Assembly (NCBI GenBank): GCA_947631755.1
Contig: CANRMO010000100.1
Coordinates: forward strand, 1-8,487
From: an uncultured Lachnospiraceae bacterium
GTDB lineage: Bacteria > Bacillota > Clostridia > Lachnospirales > Lachnospiraceae
Direction: 5' to 3'
DNA: 8,487 bases
The notes under the pieces were generated by a model, which worked only from the letters and a program-made list of their open reading frames with translations, was not told the origin of the DNA and did not search any database. Below, piece after piece: positions 1-5,327 of the stretch. The position numbers and the translations under genes were made by a program. Position 1 is the first letter of the stretch; each line of letters opens with the position of its first letter.

Positions 1-1
1 G

Positions 2-763
2 ATGATTTTTGAAAAGAGCGATATGGTTCCGCTGCAGACGACAGGAGGGCTTTCTACGGTGGCCGTGCGGATGCCGGAACACATGGCGGCGAGGCTTCTG
101 ATTGAGAGGGCCGGGGTGCCAGTGGCGGCACCCAGTGCCAATCTGTCGGGCAGGCCAAGCCCCACGCTGGCGGAACATGTGAGGGAGGACCTGGACGGAA
201 GAGTAGATATCATCGTAGACGGTGGCAGCGTCGGCATTGGACTGGAGTCCACGATCATTGACCTGACGGGCGATGTCCCGGTTATCCTGCGCCCGGGATA
301 TATCACAAGAGAAATGGTGCAGGAAGTAATCGATGAGGTGAGGATGGATCCCGGCCTGTCGGGGGAGGATCCGTCGGTGCGCCCGAGGGCACCGGGAATG
401 AAATACAGGCACTATGCGCCGCAGGCCGCTATGACGGTCTATGCGGGTGCCATAGAGAGTGTGGTGGACAGAATTAACCGGATGGCGGTTGGCTACCCGG
501 AGGAAAAAGTTGGGATTCTGGCCACGGAGGAGACCAGGGAGCGGTATCCATACGGACAAGTAGTTGTGGCGGGCTCCCGCAGGGGTAATACGATTGCGAA
601 GGGCCTTTTTGGGGCATTGCGTACATTTGATCATTTGGGAGTGGAAGTGATCTTTTCGGAGAGCTTTTCTGATGAGGAAAAGAGTGAGGCGATCATGAAC
701 CGCCTCATGAAAGCAGCAGGACAGCATATTGAGTACCTGGAGGAACCCGAAGATGTACAATAA
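2..763 (+). CDS. ywlC: Sua5/YwlC L-threonylcarbamoyladenylate synthase, 5'-truncated by window edge
   Basis: This cytosolic enzyme makes threonylcarbamoyl-AMP from threonine, bicarbonate and ATP, the first step of the t6A37 modification of ANN-decoding tRNAs; TsaD/TsaB/TsaE then transfer the group. About 253 residues are visible. The Sua5/YciO/YrdC core shows VPLQTTGG, then APSANLSGRPSPT, ESTIID and RPGYI. An APGMKYRHYAP linker leads into the C-terminal Sua5 domain, which separates the two-domain Sua5 type from the short TsaC type. Family members are near 340 residues, so roughly 90 N-terminal residues, including the first nucleotide-binding motifs, lie upstream. The Met codon at 2-4 is internal and is not the true start. 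The stop (761-763) overlaps the next gene by 11 bases. The family call is firm; the symbol is borrowed from Bacillus. Confidence 0.93.
   Translation: MIFEKSDMVPLQTTGGLSTVAVRMPEHMAARLLIERAGVPVAAPSANLSGRPSPTLAEHVREDLDGRVDIIVDGGSVGIGLESTIIDLTGDVPVILRPGYITREMVQEVIDEVRMDPGLSGEDPSVRPRAPGMKYRHYAPQAAMTVYAGAIESVVDRINRMAVGYPEEKVGILATEETRERYPYGQVVVAGSRRGNTIAKGLFGALRTFDHLGVEVIFSESFSDEEKSEAIMNRLMKAAGQHIEYLEEPEDVQ
739..743 (+). promoter_or_regulatory. Ribosome-binding site for the phosphatase-like gene
   Basis: GGAGG lies 9 bases before the ATG at 753, inside the end of the Sua5 gene. It decides the start: a TTG at 729 in the same frame would place this GGAGG within the coding region and would add eight residues before the beta strand that normally opens the family. 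Confidence 0.7.
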
Positions 764-1196
764 ATTGATATTTGTCTGCAAGGAAAATGTTTATCTTAGT
801 CCTATGGCAGAGTGGATCATGAAGAGCATTCTTATGGATAAGTCGATTGAGATCTGTTCCCGCGGGCTGGTGGTACTGTTCCCGGAGCCGCGCAATATGA
901 AAGTGACGGATGTTCTGATGAATCATGCGATACCGTGCGAGGAGCAGGTGTCCCGGGAGTTTGACCCGGCAGAGGTGGACGAACACACTCTGATCTTTAC
1001 GACAAACTTTCCGGAGAAAGTAAAGCTGGTAGAGGATTATGACCTGACAGATAATGTCTATACACTAAAAGAGTTTGTGGATGAGGAGGGGGATGTGATG
1101 GACCCCTACGGCGGCGGTGAAGATGCCTACGAAGAGAGTTATGTCGAGTTGAAAGACCTGCTATATAAAGCCAAGAGAAAGCTGGGCTGGGTATAA
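753..1196 (+). CDS. Low-molecular-weight protein phosphatase-like protein with degenerate P-loop
   Basis: The 147-residue protein has the length and layout of low-molecular-weight phosphatases (arsenate reductase/Wzb/YwlE fold), and its place after sua5 and before rpiB matches Bacillus ywlE, a protein-arginine phosphatase. The active loop normally reads C-x-G-N-x-C-R-S-P-M-A-E; here residues 9-20 read CKENVYLSPMAE. The nucleophile Cys9 is kept, but the invariant Arg is Leu15, the loop Gly is Glu11 and the second Cys is Tyr14. The general-acid motif DPYGG is intact (Asp117). Without the CX5R arginine, normal phosphate binding is unlikely, so this may be a binding or regulatory pseudoenzyme. 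The frame is fully open and the RBS good, which argues against a freshly broken gene. The ATG at 753 is preferred because of GGAGG at 739-743. Fold call is confident; function unknown. Confidence 0.82.
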   Translation: MYNKLIFVCKENVYLSPMAEWIMKSILMDKSIEICSRGLVVLFPEPRNMKVTDVLMNHAIPCEEQVSREFDPAEVDEHTLIFTTNFPEKVKLVEDYDLTDNVYTLKEFVDEEGDVMDPYGGGEDAYEESYVELKDLLYKAKRKLGWV

Positions 1197-1206
1197 AGAA
1201 AAAAGA

Positions 1207-1229
1207 GGCGCTTTGCAGTGAAAAGTGCC
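1207..1229 (+). other. Intergenic RNA hairpin upstream of rpiB
   Basis: GGCGCTTT (1207-1214) can pair with AAAGTGCC (1222-1229) around a 7-base loop. This gives eight pairs including one G-U wobble. No U-run follows on the plus strand, so it is not an intrinsic terminator; it ends eight bases before the GGAGG of rpiB (1237-1241). It could be an mRNA processing or stability element. Seen by eye only, without an energy calculation. Confidence 0.35.
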
Positions 1230-1246
1230 CCGGAACGGAGGTAGAG

Positions 1247-1675
1247 ATGATAGCATTGGGAAGTGACCAGGCAGGTTACGAATTGAAACAGGCAGTTATG
1301 AAACACCTGGGAGAGAGAGGTCTCGAGTACAGGGATTACGGCAGTTATGACCCGGAGCCGGTGGATTATCCGGTATACGGGAAAAAGGTTGCCCACGCGG
1401 TGGCGGACGGCGAGTGCGATAAGGGGATTCTGATCTGTGGCACCGGGATTGGGATATCGATTGCCGCTAATAAGGTAAAAGGGATCCGGGCAGCCCTGTG
1501 CAGTGATTGTTTCAGCGCGGAGGCCACGAGACTCCACAATGACGCCAACATCCTTGCATTCGGCGCGCGGGTAGTCGGTGAGGGGCTGGCGTTAAAGATC
1601 GTGGATACTTTTTTGGATACCGAGTTCTCCGGTGCGGAGCGGCACAAGAGACGTGTGGATATGATTGAGGATTGA
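1247..1675 (+). CDS. rpiB: Ribose-5-phosphate isomerase B (RpiB/LacAB family)
   Basis: This cytosolic enzyme interconverts ribose 5-phosphate and ribulose 5-phosphate in the non-oxidative pentose phosphate pathway. The 142-residue length is normal. Family landmarks are the N-terminal GSDxAGYELK, DYPVYGKKVA (about 40-49), ICGTGIGISIAANK around the catalytic Cys64 (63-76), LHNDANILAFGARVVG with catalytic His97, and a basic tail near Arg132-Arg136 that usually contacts phosphate. The first motif normally reads GSDHAG; here His is replaced by Gln8 (codon CAG). Allose- or galactose-6-phosphate isomerases share the fold, but the position after sua5 and the phosphatase gene matches housekeeping rpiB. 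The start ATG has GGAGG five bases upstream. It lies 50 bases after the previous gene and 9 before proC. Confidence 0.93.
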   Translation: MIALGSDQAGYELKQAVMKHLGERGLEYRDYGSYDPEPVDYPVYGKKVAHAVADGECDKGILICGTGIGISIAANKVKGIRAALCSDCFSAEATRLHNDANILAFGARVVGEGLALKIVDTFLDTEFSGAERHKRRVDMIED

Positions 1676-1684
1676 GGTAGTCAG

Positions 1685-2476
1685 ATGTTAGGTTTTATAG
1701 GTTGCGGAAATATGGCACAGGCCATGCTGAGAGGGATTCTGGCAAAAGGGATTTACAAAAAAGAGGAGATCATTGTCTCCCGTCGCAGTGAGGGCGAACT
1801 GAAAAGGATCCGGGAAGAGCTCGGAGTCCACACAACGTCAGACAACCGGAAGGCTGCCGGAGAGGCGGATGTGCTGGTGCTCGCGGTCAAACCTTACCAG
1901 TTTGCAGAGGTGATCCCGGAGATTGCAGGAGTGGTCCGTGAGGATGCGCTGGTCATTTCCATTGCAGCCGGACAGACTATCGCGAATATTGAGGGAATGT
2001 TTGGAAAAACTATCCGATTAGTGAGGACTATGCCAAATACTCCTGCACTTGTCATGGCCGGTGCCACTGGGATGTGTTTTAATAAAAACTGCACAGAAGA
2101 GGACAGGGAGAGGGCGGTCGCGCTCTTTGAGAGTTTTGGCGTGGTGGCTGTAGTAGAGGAAAAACTGATCGATACGGTGATCGGGGTGAGCGGCAGCTCC
2201 CCGGCCTATGTGTTTCTCTTTATTGAGGCGATGGCCGATGCCGCCGTGGCGGATGGCATGCCGAGGGCGCAGGCCTATGAGCTGGCGGCCCAGTCGGTGA
2301 TGGGGAGTGCAAAGATGGTTTTAGAGACCGGAAAGCACCCCGGCGAGTTAAAGGATATGGTCTGTTCCCCGGGAGGTACGACGATTGAGGCAGTCCGGGT
2401 GATGGAAAAAATGGGTCTGAGAAGTGCCGTGATCGAAGGACAGATGGCCTGTGTCAAAAAGGCAAAAGAAATATGA
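1685..2476 (+). CDS. proC: Pyrroline-5-carboxylate reductase
   Basis: ProC reduces 1-pyrroline-5-carboxylate to L-proline with NAD(P)H, the last step of proline synthesis, in the cytosol. The 263 residues match the family. The Rossmann loop GCGNMA is at residues 6-11, and SRR at 32-34 after the second strand suggests an NADPH preference. Further motifs are AVKP (67-70) and RTMPNTPALV (114-123). The C-terminal dimerisation/substrate domain shows SGSSPAYVF (169-177), the conserved ADAAVADG helix and SPGGTT (228-233). GAGGT at 1674-1678 lies six bases before the ATG and overlaps the rpiB stop. Its own stop TGA (2474-2476) overlaps the ATG proposed for atpZ. ProC is not a usual partner of ATP synthase genes; its insertion between rpiB and atp looks lineage-specific, with no sign of recent transfer. 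Confidence 0.95.
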   Translation: MLGFIGCGNMAQAMLRGILAKGIYKKEEIIVSRRSEGELKRIREELGVHTTSDNRKAAGEADVLVLAVKPYQFAEVIPEIAGVVREDALVISIAAGQTIANIEGMFGKTIRLVRTMPNTPALVMAGATGMCFNKNCTEEDRERAVALFESFGVVAVVEEKLIDTVIGVSGSSPAYVFLFIEAMADAAVADGMPRAQAYELAAQSVMGSAKMVLETGKHPGELKDMVCSPGGTTIEAVRVMEKMGLRSAVIEGQMACVKKAKEI

Positions 2477-2769
2477 CGGGAATTGTTTGTATGAGAGAGA
2501 GAGACAAGGCAAAAAATCGAAAAGAGACGATGCATGCCCTGGCAATGATTTTACAGTTGGGGCTTACGATACTGGTCTGTATGGGGATGAGCCTGGCGAT
2601 CGGCTATTATATTGACCGGCTGTTCCAGACTACGGTATGGGTTCCGGTCATGATGGTGATCGGTATCCTGGCGGCCATACGGAGTATGCTCGTCCTTGCC
2701 GGGCGGTACAGCCCCGGCTCATCGGAGGAAGGAAAAGCCGATGGAGATAGCGAAGAAAAGTCTGATTGA
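2473..2769 (+). CDS. atpZ: AtpZ/AtpI-family small membrane protein of the ATP synthase operon
   Basis: This is a 98-residue protein with two predicted membrane helices (about 21-46 and 55-77), a basic N-terminus and an acidic, serine-rich tail. The first helix ends in the small-residue/acidic pattern typical of AtpZ (MGMSLAIGYYIDRL, Gly38, Gly44, Asp48). In alkaliphilic Bacillus, AtpZ together with AtpI has been linked to Mg2+/Ca2+ transport serving the ATP synthase; that role here is inferred. The ATG at 2473 overlaps the proC stop as ATGA, suggesting translational coupling, since no strong Shine-Dalgarno site is seen. Met codons at 2491 and 2530 are possible alternative starts; the last would leave only the helical core. 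Its end overlaps atpI by 29 bases. Family identification is good; the start is uncertain. Confidence 0.8.
   Translation: MTGIVCMRERDKAKNRKETMHALAMILQLGLTILVCMGMSLAIGYYIDRLFQTTVWVPVMMVIGILAAIRSMLVLAGRYSPGSSEEGKADGDSEEKSD
2724..2732 (+). promoter_or_regulatory. Ribosome-binding site of atpI inside atpZ
   Basis: GGAGGAAGG lies inside the atpZ coding region, 8 to 12 bases before the ATG at 2741. It fixes that ATG as the start rather than an upstream in-frame TTG at 2696, whose extra 15 residues would be hydrophilic and proline/basic-rich. Confidence 0.6.
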
Positions 2770-3142
2770 AGTGATTGCCGGCATCTGGATCCTTGCGGGG
2801 GCCGTGATCCTGGCAGGGGTATTTTTTGTGCCGAATCCTCTGGCGTATGTACTGGGGGAGATTGTGGGGAGTCTTGTTTCCTCCCTTATGATGATCCATC
2901 TGTACTGCAATCTGGACATTGAACTGGATCTGCCGGAGAAAAAAGCGGTGAATCATTCCCGAATCATGTCGGCGCTGCGCAGCCTTATTGAGCTGGGTGC
3001 GCTGGCCGGGAGTTTTTATATTTCACGCTGGGTACTTCCGTACACAGTGCTGGCAGGGCTGTTTGGCAGAAAGCTGGCGGCCATTGCCGTTCCATTCTTT
3101 GAGGAGTGGATTCAAAACAAAAATAAAGAGAAAGGAGAGTGA
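2741..3142 (+). CDS. atpI: ATP synthase subunit I (AtpI-like), four-helix membrane protein
   Basis: The 133-residue hydrophobic protein sits directly before atpB, the standard position of AtpI. Four membrane segments are predicted at about 8-29, 34-54, 78-96 and 98-117, with a charged loop (DIELDLPEKKA) between the second and third and a lysine-rich C-terminus. Members of this poorly conserved family help assemble the c ring in some bacteria and may take part in divalent-ion transport with AtpZ; the identification rests on topology, size and position more than on motifs. The gene begins within atpZ (29-base overlap), and its stop TGA (3140-3142) lies five bases before the GTG start of atpB. 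Confidence 0.78.
   Translation: MEIAKKSLIEVIAGIWILAGAVILAGVFFVPNPLAYVLGEIVGSLVSSLMMIHLYCNLDIELDLPEKKAVNHSRIMSALRSLIELGALAGSFYISRWVLPYTVLAGLFGRKLAAIAVPFFEEWIQNKNKEKGE
3131..3137 (+). promoter_or_regulatory. Ribosome-binding site selecting the GTG start of atpB
   Basis: AAAGGAG ends nine bases before the GTG at 3147. No in-frame ATG is available near the true N-terminus. The upstream open frame back to 2988 is only a shadow of atpI and would add over 50 non-homologous residues. Confidence 0.7.
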
Positions 3143-3146
3143 GGGC

Positions 3147-3842
3147 GTGGATGTAGATTTTTATGTGCATGGTTATCTGCCAATCCATCTTGGCGGCGCA
3201 ACTGTGTACATTACTACCAGCCATGTGTGTCTGGCTATTGTTATGATAGTGCTCATCGTATTTGCCATTGTCGTGAACCGCAAAATACGGAACGCGGACC
3301 CCAGGGAGGCCTCGACGGGTTTATTGAATGTCATAGAACTCGGAGTAGAGACAGTGGACAAACTGGTGTATGACAACATGGGCGGGACACTGGCGCCGAA
3401 ATTCTGCAATTACATCGGCGTGATCTTCATGTTGCTGCTGACGTGTAATCTGTCCGGGCTGTTTGGCCTGAGACCGCCTACTGCCGATTTTGGTGTGACA
3501 CTGCCGCTGGCGCTGATCACGTTTGTGATGATTCAGTACCAGGGGATCAAGTACCAGAAATGGGGCAGGCTCAAAGGTCTGTTTGAACCGATCTTTGTAT
3601 TTTTCCCAGTCAATGTGATCAGTGAATTCGCAACGCCGATTTCCCTGTCTTTGCGTCTGTATGCCAATATTTTGTCAGGCACGATGATGATGGCGCTGAT
3701 CTATGGACTGCTGGGCAAGGTTGCCATTATCTGGCCGGCTGCACTGCACGCTTATCTGGACGTGTTTGCCGGCGCATTACAGGCTTATGTATTTGCGATG
3801 CTGACAATGGTATTTGTCGCAAATGCAGCAGAAACCGATTAA
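3147..3842 (+). CDS. atpB: F-type ATP synthase subunit a
   Basis: Subunit a is the membrane stator with the two ion half-channels next to the c ring. The 231-residue product has the expected hydrophobic helices. Residues 101-112 (NLSGLFGLRPPT) match the conserved a-subunit segment. The essential arginine is Arg170 in SLSLRLYANILSG, and the final helix has LQAYVFAMLTMVF with Gln212, equivalent to E. coli Gln252. By alignment, E. coli Glu219 corresponds to Thr179 and His245 to Asp205, a swap that keeps an acidic group in the channel at a different place. The GTG start at 3147 is chosen from AAAGGAG at 3131-3137 and from the family's N-terminal length. It is followed by an 87-base A/T-rich gap before atpE. 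Confidence 0.95.
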   Translation: MDVDFYVHGYLPIHLGGATVYITTSHVCLAIVMIVLIVFAIVVNRKIRNADPREASTGLLNVIELGVETVDKLVYDNMGGTLAPKFCNYIGVIFMLLLTCNLSGLFGLRPPTADFGVTLPLALITFVMIQYQGIKYQKWGRLKGLFEPIFVFFPVNVISEFATPISLSLRLYANILSGTMMMALIYGLLGKVAIIWPAALHAYLDVFAGALQAYVFAMLTMVFVANAAETD

Positions 3843-3929
3843 CCGATCGGGTAAATCCACAGGGAAGAAATTTTTCTTTTCTGTTTTGGAAAAACAAAAA
3901 AATAAAAAAGAAAGTAGAGGTAAAAAACT
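3843..3929 (+). promoter_or_regulatory. A/T-rich leader of atpE, possible translational enhancer
   Basis: This is the longest spacer in the ATP synthase operon. It is U-rich around 3868-3887 and then strongly A-rich (3890-3914), ending in AGAGGT about nine bases before the atpE ATG. Weak A/U stems are possible (3862-3870 with 3873-3881; TGTTTT 3882-3887 with AAAACA 3891-3896). No clear -35/-10 pair is seen. In E. coli a U-rich leader before atpE raises subunit c translation to meet its ring stoichiometry; the same role is inferred here. Confidence 0.5.
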
Positions 3930-4178
3930 ATGGAATTAGCAATTATTAAAGCAGCTTCTGCAATCGGAGCAGGTTTGGCGGTTATTGCAGGTATCGGACC
4001 TGGTGTTGGACAGGGTATCGCGGCCGGTTACGGCGCAAACGCTGTAGGACGCAATCCCGGCGCCCGCGGTGAGATCATGTCAACGATGCTTCTTGGACAG
4101 GCCGTAGCCGAGACAACAGGTTTGTATGGCCTGGCGGTAGCCATGATTCTGCTCTTTGCGAATCCACTTGCCAAATAA
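3930..4178 (+). CDS. atpE: F-type ATP synthase subunit c, predicted Na+-binding
   Basis: Subunit c is the 82-residue hairpin protein that forms the rotating ring in the membrane. Helix 1 has the glycine-rich GIGPGVGQG (21-29), the polar loop has RNP (41-43), and helix 2 holds the ion carboxylate Glu61 in GQAVAETTGLY. The Na+ ligand set known from Ilyobacter tartaricus (Gln32, Val63, Glu65, Ser66, Thr67) maps onto Gln28, Val59, Glu61, Thr62 and Thr63 with identical spacing. The only change is Ser to Thr, which keeps the hydroxyl. Na+ coupling is therefore predicted, not proven. Glycine codons are GGT 7, GGA 5, GGC 3 and GGG 0, unlike the GC-richer neighbours, and early codons are A/T-rich, as expected for a highly translated gene. 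One c gene is visible, with a single hairpin. Confidence 0.96.
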   Translation: MELAIIKAASAIGAGLAVIAGIGPGVGQGIAAGYGANAVGRNPGARGEIMSTMLLGQAVAETTGLYGLAVAMILLFANPLAK

Positions 4179-4180
4179 GA

Positions 4181-4237
4181 AAATCCCGAAAGTCACGGCA
4201 TGGCTTTAAGTGTGAGAAATGACGAAAGGAGGGATTT
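4181..4237 (+). promoter_or_regulatory. Potential mRNA structure covering the atpF ribosome-binding site
   Basis: AAATCCC (4181-4187), just after the atpE stop, is perfectly complementary to GGGATTT (4231-4237), whose first bases belong to the atpF Shine-Dalgarno region (AAGGAGG, 4226-4232). Inside this pairing, AAAGTCA (4189-4195) can pair with TGGCTTT (4201-4207) around a 5-base loop (seven pairs, one G-U). Such a fold would partly mask the atpF site and also cap the 3' end of the atpE message. There is no U-run, so it is not a terminator. Detected by eye; no folding energy was computed. Confidence 0.45.
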
Positions 4238-4240
4238 GGA

Positions 4241-4759
4241 GTGGATCCAAGAATATTTGGACTTGATGCCCAGACACTGTTTGATACCGGCATTACGCTG
4301 CTGGCAATGCTGGTTCTGTTTATTGCCCTGTCATATCTTTTATTTAATCCGGCGAGGAACCTGATCAATAAGAGAAAACAGTTTATCGAGGGGCAGTTAG
4401 AGGAAGCGGCCAGTGCCAGGCAGGAGGCCCTTGATATGAAAGCGGAGTACGATTCCAGGCTGTCAAAGGTGGATGAGGAGTCGGCAGAACTTCTGGCTGA
4501 GGCCCGCAAAAAGGCAAAACAGCGGGAGAGCGAGATCGTGGCCGAGGCCAACAATGAGGCTCACCGGATTGTGACGCGGGCGGAAAAAGAGGTAGCTCTG
4601 GAGAAAGATAAAGTCCGTGATGAGATGAAACAGGAGATGGTTCAGGTAGCAACGCTCATGGCTGGCAAGTTTGTGGCGCAGTCAATTGACGAGAAGACAC
4701 AGGCAGAGCTGGTGGAGGAGACATTGAAAGATATGGGTGATGATACATGGCAAAATTAG
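4241..4759 (+). CDS. atpF: F-type ATP synthase subunit b
   Basis: Subunit b forms the peripheral stalk that holds the catalytic head still against the rotor. The 172 residues begin with one membrane helix (about 14-35, TLLAMLVLFIALSYLLF), followed by the NPARNLINKRKQFI segment typical of b subunits. A long charged, alanine-rich helix (about 45-150) is expected to form the right-handed coiled coil of the b dimer, and the C-terminus binds delta. The GTG start has an excellent AAGGAGG at 4226-4232, eight bases upstream, which may be partly sequestered by RNA pairing. The stop overlaps atpH by 13 bases. Only one b-type gene is present, so a homodimer is likely. Confidence 0.95.
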   Translation: MDPRIFGLDAQTLFDTGITLLAMLVLFIALSYLLFNPARNLINKRKQFIEGQLEEAASARQEALDMKAEYDSRLSKVDEESAELLAEARKKAKQRESEIVAEANNEAHRIVTRAEKEVALEKDKVRDEMKQEMVQVATLMAGKFVAQSIDEKTQAELVEETLKDMGDDTWQN

Positions 4760-5295
4760 TTTCGAAAGTATATGGCGACGCTCTGTTCTCGCTTGCTGTA
4801 GAGGAAAATAAACTGGATGAGATATGGGAAGAGGTGCGCGCTATGCGCAGGGCCATCTCTGAAAATCCGGAATTTTTGCCGGTTCTCTGCCATCCGGAAA
4901 TGGATCAGGACAAGAAGATGTCCATATTGGAAGATGTCTTTGGGGGAAAAATGTCAGAGGAGTCCATGGGATTTCTGGCTGTGCTGGTCAGAAAGGGCCG
5001 GCTGGGGGAGATCCTCGCGGTTCTGGATTATTTTGATGAACAGGCAAAGGAATATAAAAAGATCGGTGTGGTGGAAGTCTCGACGCCGATCCCGCTGACG
5101 GATGCCCAGAAAGGGCAGATAGAGAACAGACTCATGCAGGTTTCTGAATATGAGACGCTGGAGATGCAGTACCGGCTGGATGAGAGTCTTCTGGGCGGCA
5201 TGGTGATCCGCATTGGAAACAGAGTTCTTGACAACAGTATCCGCTCGAAGATGGAGACTATGTCAAGGCAATTGTTTAAGGTAAAGCTATCCTAA
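4747..5295 (+). CDS. atpH: F-type ATP synthase subunit delta (OSCP family)
   Basis: Delta sits on top of the F1 head and joins it to the b stalk. The 182 residues fit the OSCP/delta family. The N-terminal helical domain (about 1-105) opens with KLVSKVYGDALFSLAVEENKL and contains FLAVLVRKGRLGEI (75-88). The C-terminal domain carries GVVEVSTPIPLTDAQK and the family signature ESLLGGMVIRIGNRVLDNSIRSKM near the end. The ATG lies within the last codons of atpF (13-base overlap) with only a weak GGGTGA upstream, so translation is probably coupled to that of atpF. The gap to atpA is 32 bases. Confidence 0.95.
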   Translation: MAKLVSKVYGDALFSLAVEENKLDEIWEEVRAMRRAISENPEFLPVLCHPEMDQDKKMSILEDVFGGKMSEESMGFLAVLVRKGRLGEILAVLDYFDEQAKEYKKIGVVEVSTPIPLTDAQKGQIENRLMQVSEYETLEMQYRLDESLLGGMVIRIGNRVLDNSIRSKMETMSRQLFKVKLS

Positions 5296-5327
5296 GGACG
5301 GTAGCAAGAAAGAAGGTGTGCATTTAC

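Noticed and set aside
2..4. ATG at the left edge as the true start of the Sua5 gene
   Set aside because: The protein begins in the middle of the Sua5/YrdC domain, with the N-terminal motifs missing, so the gene continues upstream of the window.
1149..1169. TTGAAA ... TATAAA promoter-like pair at the end of the phosphatase-like gene
   Set aside because: The spacer is only 9 bases, far from the 16-18 needed for a sigma-A promoter.
2988..3146. Upstream extension of atpB in the same frame
   Set aside because: It overlaps atpI almost completely, resembles no subunit a N-terminus, and the good RBS with GTG at 3147 explains the start.
3862..3896. Hairpins in the atpB-atpE gap as an intrinsic terminator
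   Set aside because: The stems are nearly all A/U with tiny loops and are followed by A runs rather than U runs; termination inside the ATP synthase operon is also implausible.
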